Of a stretch of DNA of 20,568 nucleotides, positions 11,401 to 18,603 are shown piece by piece; the first letter of the stretch is position 1; the number at the start of each line of letters is the position of its first letter. The position numbers and the translations under genes were made by a program. The DNA lies in contig DATEAK010000248.1 of NCBI GenBank assembly GCA_035288405.1, positions 1 through 20,568 of the forward strand. Direction: 5' to 3'. This stretch comes from JACPSX01 sp035288405 [NCBI: bacterium]. Its GTDB lineage: Bacteria > JACPSX01. The notes under the pieces were generated by a model. That model saw only the letters and a program-made list of their open reading frames with translations. It made no database searches and was not told where the DNA came from.

Positions 11401-11621
11401 AGGAAGCTTATCTCTTCTTGCGAGGTTTAGAGAATCGATTGCGAATTTTCCAGTCTTTGCCCACCAGCGTGCTGCCCTCGGATAGCGAGCACTTGAGAAT
11501 TCTGGCCAGACGCCTGGGATACCCGGATGGGCAGTATAACTCTCCCGAAGCTCAACTCCTGAAGGATTACGACCGGCACACATCCGCGGTCCGCCAAATC
11601 TTTATGCGTGTCTTTGTCTAG
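8409..11621 (+). CDS. glnE: GlnE, bifunctional glutamine synthetase adenylyltransferase / adenylyl-removing enzyme
   Basis: GlnE adds AMP to, and removes it from, the regulatory tyrosine of GlnA, under PII and glutamine control. The product has 1070 residues, longer than the 946 of E. coli. The two nucleotidyltransferase motifs are GKLGGRELNFSSDIDL (241-256, D253/D255; adenylyl-removing half) and GKYGGRELSFGSDLDV (778-793, D790/D792; adenylyl-transfer half). GYGGIREVEFIVQ and GPGGIVDIEFITQ mark the GlnE-type helical domains after each. The internal duplication is plain: the module beginning DPDQALNNFERF at 72 recurs as DPDFALNHLEKF at 611. The GTG start at 8409 has AAGGAGGT 11 nt upstream; a nearby ATG at 8387 is out of frame. 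It faces the convergent glycosyltransferase gene with 17 bp between stops. All catalytic Asp residues are kept, so both activities are expected. Confidence 0.97.
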   Translation: MSGQNICEELTERVGKGEPFGDRSRDLLRDLRFLDPPAAWKNLGQIWGQANFSRLFPDFFPRFCQTCARSFDPDQALNNFERFSSCIYDKNYLYTILSQQLPVLESLLAIFSGSQFLTDFLLKDPSYFDQVIRQETTFRSRMKEELERDLSAFLASTRTSQDLMKTVRRFKNREILRIGLRDLMRYGDLTETMEDLSNLADVCVQAILDFCLTELTSQYGRPIVEEEDSQTPCEFTVIGLGKLGGRELNFSSDIDLIYLYSSDKGATAGIPAARGERVNAISNHEFCTKLAQMITRYLNEITPEGQLFRVDLNLRPEGHSGDIANSLRSMEIYYESWGQTWERQVLIKARRVAGSENLFRQFLAMVNPFSFRKHLDFGALHEIREMKEKINRDLAGRGAGEGHVKLGYGGIREVEFIVQAFQLIYGGRDRWLQQRNTLRALHRLSEKGYITYRDYADLSKAYGSLRELEHRIQIQQGRQTHEIPRAMRERAVLARKMGIEGESPEILSEELLTLYRFHTGNVRRVYDQLFSVLPEGASEEEDDIALLLEGSASSGALETLRGRGFQMPERAFQNLQGLYQGPPFSHPSAANRAQMRRVISRLLACGPTLADPDFALNHLEKFVNTSGLRESLTAMLAERPLLLEHLLSLFASSEFLSSALMQNPELVDLVLEEIDQDRPVRKEELSLQLSRNLQDASTYEDKLEFLRVFKKAAELRIALRDLQGKADLTEVIESLSDLGDVLLESAIGIASEELEARYGLPELSSGLGRCRFAVIALGKYGGRELSFGSDLDVVFVYEGEGESEISMPVPPGGLKREDSIGNQLFFTKLGEKIVQALSGVTRMGHVYRLDLRLRPEGEKGPLVVSLETLEEYHRCRAALWEGQSWLKARPAAGDPDFGEIVVSRIQEAWIAKPLAPQAAEDLKEMRQRMEVERVHSDGSGRHIKLGPGGIVDIEFITQYLQLKHGGQDPDLRTPSTLESLRRLARGGYLGPDECCQLQEAYLFLRGLENRLRIFQSLPTSVLPSDSEHLRILARRLGYPDGQYNSPEAQLLKDYDRHTSAVRQIFMRVFV

Positions 11622-11638
11622 TGGCAGCGGATTGAGGG

Positions 11639-12676
11639 TCAGGAGATGCCTTCCGTTAGCCTGCGATAAAGCCGAAGATAAGAAGATACTTCCCGTTCCG
11701 GGGAAAATTCCCGCCGGATCAACTCTCTTCCCGCCTCTCCCATGCGCCAGCGCAGATCCTTGCCGGCTGCCAGGAGCCGGGCCTTTTCCCAAAATTCTTT
11801 CTCTCCGGAGAACAAGAACCCGTTGACTCCGTCCTGGACGATTGTCGTGTTTCCCGGGATACGGGAGGCCAGCACGGGAATCCCCATACTCATGGCTTCC
11901 AGCAGGCTGTTCGCCATTCCTCCCTCAGACAGAGACGAATTAATGACAACCTGGACCGCTGCGTAGAGAGAGCGCATTTGATGATGGGGAACAGCCTGCA
12001 GGTAGTGGACCCAGGGGAGCGTTGAGATTTGTTCCAAGAAGATCCTCCCCAGTTCGGGATCCAGGATGGGCCCGGCAACCACCAGGTGGATTTGGGGAAG
12101 TTCTTCTACCAGGCGTGCTAGGGGGGCCAGGACGAAGCTGACGTTCTTCACCGGACGGATTCCAGCGGAGACGAGAAACAGGAAACGATCAGGTCCTGCC
12201 GGAATCTTTTCCAGGGGGTCTCCTTCACCTTCGGGCAGGTCCACCGCCTGGGGGATGACGGCAACTTTTTCGAGGATATCCGGGGCCTGTTGACCGAGAT
12301 GGGTCCGCACTGCTTCGTGGAAAACCGAGATGGCCCCCACGAAGTTCAGTATCTCAATAACCATGGGCCGCTGAGATTCGTCCGTAAGATTCTGATAGGC
12401 GTCCGTGCCGGTAATTGTCAGGACGGTGGGGAGCCCAAGCTTTTGCCCGGTTTCCCGCAGCAAGTTTCCGGTCCGGAAGGCATTAAGGCCGTGTAGGACA
12501 TCGGGTGAAAAATCCTTCAAAAGGGAGAGAATCTGGGCGAGGTCTGGGCTTACCTCCGTGTTGACGATTTCGACCTCGGCACCGCGTGCGGCTAGGCCTT
12601 TGGCAATTCGGCTGGCGGTTACGGAGTTGCCTGTAATGGATGGAAAAAAATGGGGTGTCAGGATGGCGATTCTCAT
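11639..12676 (-). CDS. GT4-family glycosyltransferase (GLT1D1-like)
   Basis: A GT-B-fold, retaining glycosyltransferase of about 345 residues from the ATG at 12676 (start MRIAILTPHFFPSITGNSVT); the frame extends to a TTG at 12733 but that added stretch is Pro/Gly-rich and unlike the family. No signal peptide or membrane segment is seen. The donor-binding C-terminal half has AGIRPVKN (171-178, with R174 and K177), VVAGPILDPELG (199-210), and NSSLSEGGMANSLLEAM (246-262), followed by SRIPGNTTIVQDGVNGFLF. The IPGN stretch and GIRPVKN resemble the poorly characterised GLT1D1 group. Acceptor and donor sugars cannot be told. It stands alone between convergent glnE and divergent ubiD, with no polysaccharide cluster around it; the Shine-Dalgarno is weak. 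Confidence 0.85.
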   Translation of the reverse strand: MRIAILTPHFFPSITGNSVTASRIAKGLAARGAEVEIVNTEVSPDLAQILSLLKDFSPDVLHGLNAFRTGNLLRETGQKLGLPTVLTITGTDAYQNLTDESQRPMVIEILNFVGAISVFHEAVRTHLGQQAPDILEKVAVIPQAVDLPEGEGDPLEKIPAGPDRFLFLVSAGIRPVKNVSFVLAPLARLVEELPQIHLVVAGPILDPELGRIFLEQISTLPWVHYLQAVPHHQMRSLYAAVQVVINSSLSEGGMANSLLEAMSMGIPVLASRIPGNTTIVQDGVNGFLFSGEKEFWEKARLLAAGKDLRWRMGEAGRELIRREFSPEREVSSYLRLYRRLTEGIS

Positions 12677-12864
12677 GCGGTTCTCGCTCGGAGTTCCTTT
12701 TGTCTGCGGACCCTGCCAGGGACCCGGAGGCAAAATAATTATTTTTGTTTCCTACCTTCTGCTTCCTGCGAGATTAGTGTATTATACCTGCCGGACGTTG
12801 CCAACTCCCATCCTTACCAACTTCAGTCGGTTGTGAGGGCTCTTCGCCGAGGAGGACAGGTATC

Positions 12865-14319
12865 ATGGCCTTTGATGATCTCAAGGATTTCCTCAAAGTT
12901 CTCAGAGAACGCAATGAACTTCACGAAGTCGAGGTAGAAATGGATCCCTCTTGGGAAGTATCCGCCGTGTGCCGCAAGATATTTGACGAGCGCGGGCCGG
13001 CTCTCCTCTTTCATCGGGTCGGGAACCATCGCACGCCCCTTCTCGTTGGAGCTCTGACGACCCGGACCCGGTACCAGATCGGCCTGGGTTTGGGAGATCA
13101 ACCGACTTCCATCGCCCTGATCCGTGAGAAGTGGAGCAACGCCTTCAAAAACCCGATTCCTCCCAAGACGATTGCCCGCAGTCAGGCCCCCTGCAAGCAG
13201 GTCAAGGCGAAAGGGGTTGACCTGTACGCGGATCCTTTTCCGGTTCCTCTCTGGCACCATCAGGACAGTGCTCCCTATCTGGGGACTCTTCATGCGGTAA
13301 TCACAAAAGATCCCGAGACGGGGTGGATCAACCTGGGGAATTATCGGAACGAGATTCGCTCCCGGGATCAGCTCGGGGTTTTTATCATTCCCTATCGTCA
13401 CATCGGTTTGCATTTGCAGAAGTGGAAAGCCATCGGTAAACCCATGCCGATCGCCATTGCCGTGGGTCTGGAGACGGCGCTCAATCTGGTAGCAGTGGCC
13501 CCCGTTAAGGCCGGACAGAGTGAGTACGATGTGGCTGGTGGACTCAAAGGGAAGCCGGTTGAGGTGGTGGAAGCAGAGACCTGTGACTTACTGGTTCCTG
13601 CCCACGCCCAGATCGTTATCGAGGGTTATGTTCCCATTGACGAGACCTTGCCTCAAGAAGGGCCCTTTGGAGAATTTGCCGGCTATATTGGTGAGCAGGT
13701 CTACAACTGTAATTTCATGAAGGTGACGGCCGTCACGTATCAGGAGAACCCGATTTTTCAGGGGACCTACGAAGGTCTTCCTCCCAATGAAAGCACCACG
13801 GTGCGTAGCATAGGGCGTTCCACTTCCCTATACGATCACCTCACCGGAGTGGTTGGTTTGCCGGGCATCGTGGACGTGTGTGTTACGGAGGGAGGATGTG
13901 CCGGATTTCACGCCGTGGTGTCGATCCAAAACTCCTATCCCGGACACGTCCGTGACGTGATGATGAACTGTTGGGGGCAGCCCACGCTGTTTGTCAAGAA
14001 CGTCATCGTGGTTGATGAAGACATGGACCCTTGGGATCCTGTCAAAGTCGAGTGGGCTATCGCCACTACCATGAAACCTACCCGCGATATCGAGATCGTC
14101 AAACGGGGGACCTCAATCAGTATCGATCCCTCCTCGCCGCGACCCGGATCCGGGCAGAGCGGGGCGATTGTGACCGATCTGCTGGGGATCGACGCGACCC
14201 GCCCCCATTTCGATTATGAAGAAAAAGGGTCCACGTTCCCGCAGCTGGCGGTACCGAAGCCGGAACATATGAAGACCGTTCGGGAAAATTGGGCCCGGTA
14301 TGGTTTCCGGTCGTCGTAA
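12865..14319 (+). CDS. UbiD-family (prenyl-FMN-dependent) decarboxylase
   Basis: UbiD enzymes reversibly decarboxylate aromatic or alpha,beta-unsaturated acids using prenylated FMN made by UbiX. The 484-residue product starts MAFDDLKDFLKVLRERNE, typical of the family. The catalytic set can be placed by comparison with Fdc1: the Arg in NLGNYRNE (R161) and the pair E265/E270 in QEGPFGEFAGY, matching R173, E277 and E282. Ligands for metal and cofactor are likely N156 or N159, a His in RHIGLH (179/183) and a Glu in VEAETCDLLVPAHAQIVIEG (236/238). The C-terminal half has SIQNSYPGHVRDVMM. No ubiX is in the window. The substrate is open: ubiquinone or menaquinone precursor, or anaerobic aromatic acid. 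A strong AGGAGG (12850-12855) precedes the ATG; a TATTAT hexamer at 12780 could be a -10. Convergent with greA, 3 bp apart. Confidence 0.92.
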   Translation: MAFDDLKDFLKVLRERNELHEVEVEMDPSWEVSAVCRKIFDERGPALLFHRVGNHRTPLLVGALTTRTRYQIGLGLGDQPTSIALIREKWSNAFKNPIPPKTIARSQAPCKQVKAKGVDLYADPFPVPLWHHQDSAPYLGTLHAVITKDPETGWINLGNYRNEIRSRDQLGVFIIPYRHIGLHLQKWKAIGKPMPIAIAVGLETALNLVAVAPVKAGQSEYDVAGGLKGKPVEVVEAETCDLLVPAHAQIVIEGYVPIDETLPQEGPFGEFAGYIGEQVYNCNFMKVTAVTYQENPIFQGTYEGLPPNESTTVRSIGRSTSLYDHLTGVVGLPGIVDVCVTEGGCAGFHAVVSIQNSYPGHVRDVMMNCWGQPTLFVKNVIVVDEDMDPWDPVKVEWAIATTMKPTRDIEIVKRGTSISIDPSSPRPGSGQSGAIVTDLLGIDATRPHFDYEEKGSTFPQLAVPKPEHMKTVRENWARYGFRSS

Positions 14320-14322
14320 ACG

Positions 14323-14799
14323 TCAGCTGATGGAGATTTCCAGGATGCTGAATTCCCTAATGCCGGCGGGGGTCTTCACCTTGACGGCGTCGTCGAGGGC
14401 GTGACCGATCAAAGCCCGGCCCACCGGGGAATTTACGGAAATTTTCCCCTGCTCGATGTCGGCCTCGTCGGCGCCTACGATCCGATAGCGGACGCGTTCT
14501 CCCGTTTCACAGTCCTCGAGGAGAACCGTGGCTCCAAAGACCACGCGGTCGTTGGGTAAATTGGATGTATCGATCACCTGAGCCCGGCCGAGTTTGTCCT
14601 GAAGAAGTCGGATCCGGCCTTCTACAAACGACTGCTGTTCCTTAGCGGCGTGGTATTCCGCATTCTCACTCAAATCTCCATGGGCCCGAGCTTCCGCAAT
14701 GGCTTGAATGACCCGAGGTCGTTCTTCCTGCTGCAAGCGCTTTAACTCAAGGCTGAGTTGCTCGTAACCTTCCCTGGTCATAGGAACTCGTTCAACCAT
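14323..14799 (-). CDS. greA: GreA, transcription elongation factor
   Basis: GreA enters the RNA polymerase secondary channel and stimulates cleavage of backtracked RNA. From the ATG at 14799 the protein is 158 residues, the same as E. coli GreA. It opens [23 protein letters not shown] and the N-terminal coiled coil has the tip [20 protein letters not shown], with the acidic pair (Asp and Glu in GDLSENAEY) that coordinates the catalytic magnesium. The C-terminal FKBP-like domain includes [21 protein letters not shown] and [14 protein letters not shown]. An AAGGAG at 14816-14811 is 11 nt from this ATG but only 2 nt from an in-frame ATG at 14808, so I prefer 14799. The stop lies 3 bp from the ubiD stop. 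Confidence 0.96.
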   Translation of the reverse strand: MVERVPMTREGYEQLSLELKRLQQEERPRVIQAIAEARAHGDLSENAEYHAAKEQQSFVEGRIRLLQDKLGRAQVIDTSNLPNDRVVFGATVLLEDCETGERVRYRIVGADEADIEQGKISVNSPVGRALIGHALDDAVKVKTPAGIREFSILEISIS

Positions 14800-15097
14800 C
14801 GCGCTCATAACTCCTTCTCATTGGGAAGCCGGGAAACCAAGATCTCCAGAATGTCCCGAAGACTCTTCGGCCACCTGGGGCCAGGTCACAACAGGCGCCC
14901 GGAGTTTTGGGCCACCTGTCAATTCAAATGAGTCGGCTGCGGGCTCGCCTCCGTGCCCGTTCTCCAGGCCCAGGAAATCGCTGCGCGCGGAGAACCGGTC
15001 GTCGTGCGGCAAGGATACCTTAGCCGTCGATGAACGGAGATGGTCAACCTGCTCTTAGGTTCGATTGCCCGATGAAAAGTGGTTTTCCTGTTTCGGC
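14800..15097. other. ctpA-greA intergenic region
   Basis: About 298 bp upstream of greA and downstream of ctpA (both on the minus strand). It contains a 64-codon minus-strand frame (15012-14818) with no recognisable family and no clear Shine-Dalgarno. TTGACC (near 15045) and TTGACA (near 14931) occur on the minus strand, but neither has a good -10 at proper spacing. No U-tract hairpin follows ctpA. Its content is otherwise unexplained. Confidence 0.45.
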
Positions 15098-16417
15098 TTA
15101 TCCGGCCTTGGCCGGTTGAACCGTATTCTTAAAGATGCTCCAACTTTTCAGGAGATCGACAGCCCGGTTCAGTTGAGGGTCCTTGGCTACATCTTCGGGC
15201 TTGCCGCTGCTCGAATCGTCGTTGCCGTTTTCCTTTGTGGGAGGAGCTCCCTCCAAGTGTCCCTTGAGATCTTTTTCCCGCACCACCGGCCCCTCTTGTT
15301 TCGCCGCTGGGGTGGGAACAATCTCGTTGACGGCCACATCCGGAATGATCCCTTTGGCTTGAATCTCTCGCCCCTTGGGGGTGTAGTACTTCGCAGTGGT
15401 AAGTTTCAAAGCCGAACCATCGCTCAGAGGCAGAATCGATTGCACAGAAGCTTTTCCAAAAGTCTGAATACCAAGGATCACAGCCCTTCCCTGATCCTGG
15501 AGAGCTCCAGCCACAATTTCCGAGGCACTCGCACTTCCGGCGTTCACCAGAACAACCAAAGGTTCACTCAGATAGGGATTGGATGCGTTGGACCGGTAGC
15601 GCTTGCTGGTGCCGCTTGACCGTCCCTCTGTGTAAACCACCAGATCTCCCTTGGGAAGGAACAGACCCGACACTTTGATTGCCTGATCCAAAAGTCCTCC
15701 GGGATTGTTGCGAAGATCCAGAATGATCCCTTTCGGTTTCACTTTTTTAATATCGGCCAGGGCCTTCTCCATTTCTTCTCCCGAGTTGCGGTTGAAGCTC
15801 CTGAGCCGGATGTACCCGATATCGCCCTCGATGATCCGGGACCGCACGATTTGGATTCGGATCACATCGCGCGTGAGAGTGAAGTCCTTAGGTGCCTGGA
15901 GACCTTCCCGAAAGATGGTCAGGGTGACGTTGGAGCCTTTGGGCCCCCTCATCCGCTTCACTGCCTCGGGGAGGCTCAAGTCCTTGGTCGATTCGCCATC
16001 GATCCGGATAATCCGATCCCCGGACTTTAGGCCCGCCCGGGCGGCCGGTGTGCCTTCAATGGGAGAAACAACCGTTAACTGGTCATCTTTGACCGTAATT
16101 TCTATGCCAAGTCCGCCAAAACTCCCCTCGGTTTCGACCTGCATCTCCTTGTACATGGCCGGATCCATGAAGGAGGAGTGGGGATCCAGAGTTTTAATCA
16201 TCCCCTGAATGGCGCCGTAGAGGATTTGCTGAGGCTTGACCTCCTCCACGTAGTTGGACTGAATCAAGTAAAGCGCATCATTGAAGATCCGCAGGTTTTC
16301 GTAAGTGGTGCCGACGGCCCTGACCTTCTGGGTGGTAAGGGCACCTGCAGCGACAACGATCACGAGAAACAAAAGACCCCAGATAAGCCATTTCTTATGG
16401 CCGCGCTCTGAAATCAT
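15098..16417 (-). CDS. ctpA: CtpA, C-terminal processing peptidase (S41 family)
   Basis: A periplasmic or membrane-anchored serine protease that trims or degrades envelope proteins from their C-terminus. I chose the ATG at 16417, with GGGAGG (16429-16424) 6 nt upstream, giving 439 residues. It begins with a short basic N-terminus and one hydrophobic segment (about 10-29). Then come an N-terminal helical region with TLDPHSSFMDP (77-87), a PDZ domain (about 96-170; GSFGGLGIEI, GLKSGDRIIRIDG), and the S41 protease core with LDLRNNPGGLLDQA (234-247), NAGSASASE (292-300) and FGKASVQ (320-326). By the 25-residue spacing in CtpB and Prc, Ser297 and Lys322 are the catalytic dyad. The tail (about 370-439) is charged and of low complexity. 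It is last in the run ftsE-ftsX-envC-ctpA, 88 bp after envC, suggesting one envelope operon. Confidence 0.95.
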   Translation of the reverse strand: MISERGHKKWLIWGLLFLVIVVAAGALTTQKVRAVGTTYENLRIFNDALYLIQSNYVEEVKPQQILYGAIQGMIKTLDPHSSFMDPAMYKEMQVETEGSFGGLGIEITVKDDQLTVVSPIEGTPAARAGLKSGDRIIRIDGESTKDLSLPEAVKRMRGPKGSNVTLTIFREGLQAPKDFTLTRDVIRIQIVRSRIIEGDIGYIRLRSFNRNSGEEMEKALADIKKVKPKGIILDLRNNPGGLLDQAIKVSGLFLPKGDLVVYTEGRSSGTSKRYRSNASNPYLSEPLVVLVNAGSASASEIVAGALQDQGRAVILGIQTFGKASVQSILPLSDGSALKLTTAKYYTPKGREIQAKGIIPDVAVNEIVPTPAAKQEGPVVREKDLKGHLEGAPPTKENGNDDSSSGKPEDVAKDPQLNRAVDLLKSWSIFKNTVQPAKAG

Positions 16418-16505
16418 GGAAAGCCTCCCGGGGAAAACTCGTCTCCCCCATAAGAACTCTAAACGGCGCAAAGAACGTGTCAGATAGCTTCCAAAGTATA
16501 CGGTC

Positions 16506-17705
16506 CTAAGGGGCCTTTTTCAACCAATTTAAGGGGTCTTCCGGTTTGCCATGCTGGCGAATCTCAAAGTAGAGAGTTGGATCGGAATCGGTATTCCCGT
16601 GGCCCAAACGGGCAATGAGTTGCCCTGCGTTGACCTGCTCGCCCGCCTTTACCACCATTTGGGCGAGATGACCGTAAATGGAGTAAAGGCTATTGCCGTG
16701 GTCGATGATCAGGATGTTACCGTACCCTTTCAGCTCATTGGCATAAAGAACCTCCCCTCTGGCGATCGTGCGGATTGCGCTGCCGGAAGCGGCGGCAATA
16801 TCAATTCCCTTGTTGAAGGTGTAGACGTCGTACTTGGGATGGATGGTTTTGCCGAAAGAAGCGGAGATTTGGCCCGAGACCGGCCAGGGCAGGCTGCCTC
16901 GGCCGACGGGCTCTATTTTCTCACGATTGCTGCTGCGCGAGCGTAAGGAGGCTTGTCTTTTTTCCAACTCCTGAATCAATTTCTGCAAGCGCAACGCCGA
17001 TGCCTCAAGCTCCTTCTGGGTCTGCAGTTGGCCCGCTTTAGTCGTTCGAATTTTGGCCAGGAGACGGCTTTTTTGTGCGCGCTCTTCCGTCAGCCGGCTC
17101 TGAGCGGCTTCGGCCTTTTTCTCGTAAGCCAGGATGGAAGCCTCCAGGCGGCGCAGGTGTTCCTGAGAGGTTTGCAGATCTGCCATTTGGGCCGCATACT
17201 TCGACATGCGCTTCCGGTCCTGGTGCGCCACATCGCTCAAGTACCGGGTTCGCATCACGAGATCCATCCAGTCACTTTCTGCCAGGGCCGCTTGCGGGAC
17301 AAAGGGATCTGCCTGCTTATAGAGAGCGCGAACTCTGTTCTTGAACCGGGCCTGCTTCTCTAATAATTGGAAGTTTAACTTTTTCAGATCGCTCTCTACT
17401 TTCTTCTTTTCCCTTTGGTTACGTTCCAGGTTCCGCTGGTAGATTTCCAGTTCACGACGGTACTTGGCGATGCGTTTTTCAATGGCCGCCAGCTGTTCTA
17501 TCGTGCTCCCTTCGGCGGCCTCGGTTTTGCGCACCGCCTCTTTCTGTCGTTCGATTGCCTGCTGGATCTGGCGCAACTTTGTTTTTTGCTCCCCTGGGTT
17601 GACCGCGGCGGAGGAAGCCGCCCAGCCGGGAAGGATTCTCAGGCAAAGAAGCGCCGGGAAAATGATCAAGACCGCCGCTTGTACCCATGGACTCTTGCTA
17701 CGCAC
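16506..17705 (-). CDS. envC: EnvC-like murein hydrolase activator (coiled coil plus degenerate LytM/M23 domain)
   Basis: EnvC proteins bind the FtsX outer loop and activate septal amidases. The start I choose is the GTG at 17705, which overlaps the ftsX stop (GGTGCGTAG) and has GAGGAA 6 nt upstream; the frame extends to 17828 without a start that fits. The 399-residue product has a clear signal peptide (about 1-30, hydrophobic AAVLIIFPALLCL), a long Lys/Glu/Arg-rich coiled coil (about 36-260) and a C-terminal LytM domain (about 272-399; WPVSGQISASFG). Zinc ligands are lost: NKGID (N298 where active M23 has His) and LYFEI (Y379 where His is expected), while D302 and H346 remain. That pattern matches non-catalytic EnvC rather than a working endopeptidase. 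Its position directly after ftsX supports the role. Confidence 0.92.
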   Translation of the reverse strand: MRSKSPWVQAAVLIIFPALLCLRILPGWAASSAAVNPGEQKTKLRQIQQAIERQKEAVRKTEAAEGSTIEQLAAIEKRIAKYRRELEIYQRNLERNQREKKKVESDLKKLNFQLLEKQARFKNRVRALYKQADPFVPQAALAESDWMDLVMRTRYLSDVAHQDRKRMSKYAAQMADLQTSQEHLRRLEASILAYEKKAEAAQSRLTEERAQKSRLLAKIRTTKAGQLQTQKELEASALRLQKLIQELEKRQASLRSRSSNREKIEPVGRGSLPWPVSGQISASFGKTIHPKYDVYTFNKGIDIAAASGSAIRTIARGEVLYANELKGYGNILIIDHGNSLYSIYGHLAQMVVKAGEQVNAGQLIARLGHGNTDSDPTLYFEIRQHGKPEDPLNWLKKAP

Positions 17706-18603
17706 CGTGATTCCTCGAGACAGGGTTGGTGACAAAAAAACTTCCCAGAATTCCGAGGCCGACGCCGGTTGCCAGGCCGCCCCCCATGATTTCACGGGAG
17801 AAGAAGACCGGAGGAGGAAGCCCCGCAAAGGGGAGATTTAAGTTCAGATGGCCCTGAAGCGTCCAGAAAAAACATGCCAGGAGTGCCAGAGCGCAAGCCG
17901 CACTGGCTCCTCCCAGGAGCGCTCCCTCGAACAAAATCGGCATCCGGATCATCGTCCGGGTCGCACCGACCCATTGCAAAACTTCAAATTCTTCCCGGCG
18001 CCGAACGACGGACTTTTGAATACTCGTGCCGATAATAAGAATAATCGAAATGCCGAGCAGAGATCCGATGACAATTCCGGTAATCCGGACAACGGTGACA
18101 ATGGCCTCAAAGCGTTCGAGCCATTTCTTCCCATATTCCAAGTCTTCAACGCCCGGCAGAGAGGAGAGATTCCGGGACAAGCGCTCCAGATCCGGACCAT
18201 GGCGGAAGGTTTCTTTCAAAGACAACAGGTACGAAGCCGGAAGTGGGTTTCCTTCAATCCCCGCCAACAGCTCCCGGTTTCCGGAAAAGCTTCGTGTGAA
18301 CTCGGTATAGGCCTCCTCTTTGGAGACGAAGCGAATCTTCTCTACCTCTGGCTGGTGGAGGAAAACCTCCTCCAGACGGGAACGCTGCGACGGGGTCAGA
18401 TCATCCCGTAAGAAAACAACCACTCGCACCTGTTCTCCGACATTTCCCAGAGATCGTTGGAGGTTGGTGAGCAGAAGACCAAAGGCTCCAAGAATCATCA
18501 TCGATACGGTGACAGCGATAATGATCCAAAACGTTTCCCCCTTCCTGCGCAGGAGGTTGCCAAGAGTCTCGCTCATGACAAAATGGACGCCGGTCAAGCC
18601 CAT
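17698..18603 (-). CDS. ftsX: FtsX, cell-division ABC-type membrane protein
   Basis: FtsX is the inner-membrane partner of FtsE; it passes ATPase-driven shape changes to the periplasmic hydrolase activator. The 301-residue protein has the family topology: a cytosolic start (MGLTGVHFVMSETLGNLLRRKG), TM1 (about 24-47), a large outer loop (about 48-165; VRVVVFLRDDLT, LPASYLLSLK), TM2 (about 171-197), a cytosolic loop with VRRREEFEVLQWVGATRTMI (a typical FtsX/MacB signature), TM3 (about 222-247) and TM4 (about 272-294). Its ATG overlaps the ftsE stop by one base (TAATG) and its end overlaps the envC start, so the three are translationally coupled. Confidence 0.95.
   Translation of the reverse strand: MGLTGVHFVMSETLGNLLRRKGETFWIIIAVTVSMMILGAFGLLLTNLQRSLGNVGEQVRVVVFLRDDLTPSQRSRLEEVFLHQPEVEKIRFVSKEEAYTEFTRSFSGNRELLAGIEGNPLPASYLLSLKETFRHGPDLERLSRNLSSLPGVEDLEYGKKWLERFEAIVTVVRITGIVIGSLLGISIILIIGTSIQKSVVRRREEFEVLQWVGATRTMIRMPILFEGALLGGASAACALALLACFFWTLQGHLNLNLPFAGLPPPVFFSREIMGGGLATGVGLGILGSFFVTNPVSRNHGA

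Noticed and set aside
15050-15075. GGTTCGATT as a tRNA T-loop downstream of ctpA
   Set aside because: The flanking bases do not form a T stem, and no acceptor or anticodon stem can be drawn; no tRNA is supported anywhere in the window.
15102-15115. CCGGCCTTGGCCGG palindrome at the end of ctpA as a terminator
   Set aside because: It lies inside the last codons of ctpA, has almost no loop and is not followed by a U tract on the minus strand.
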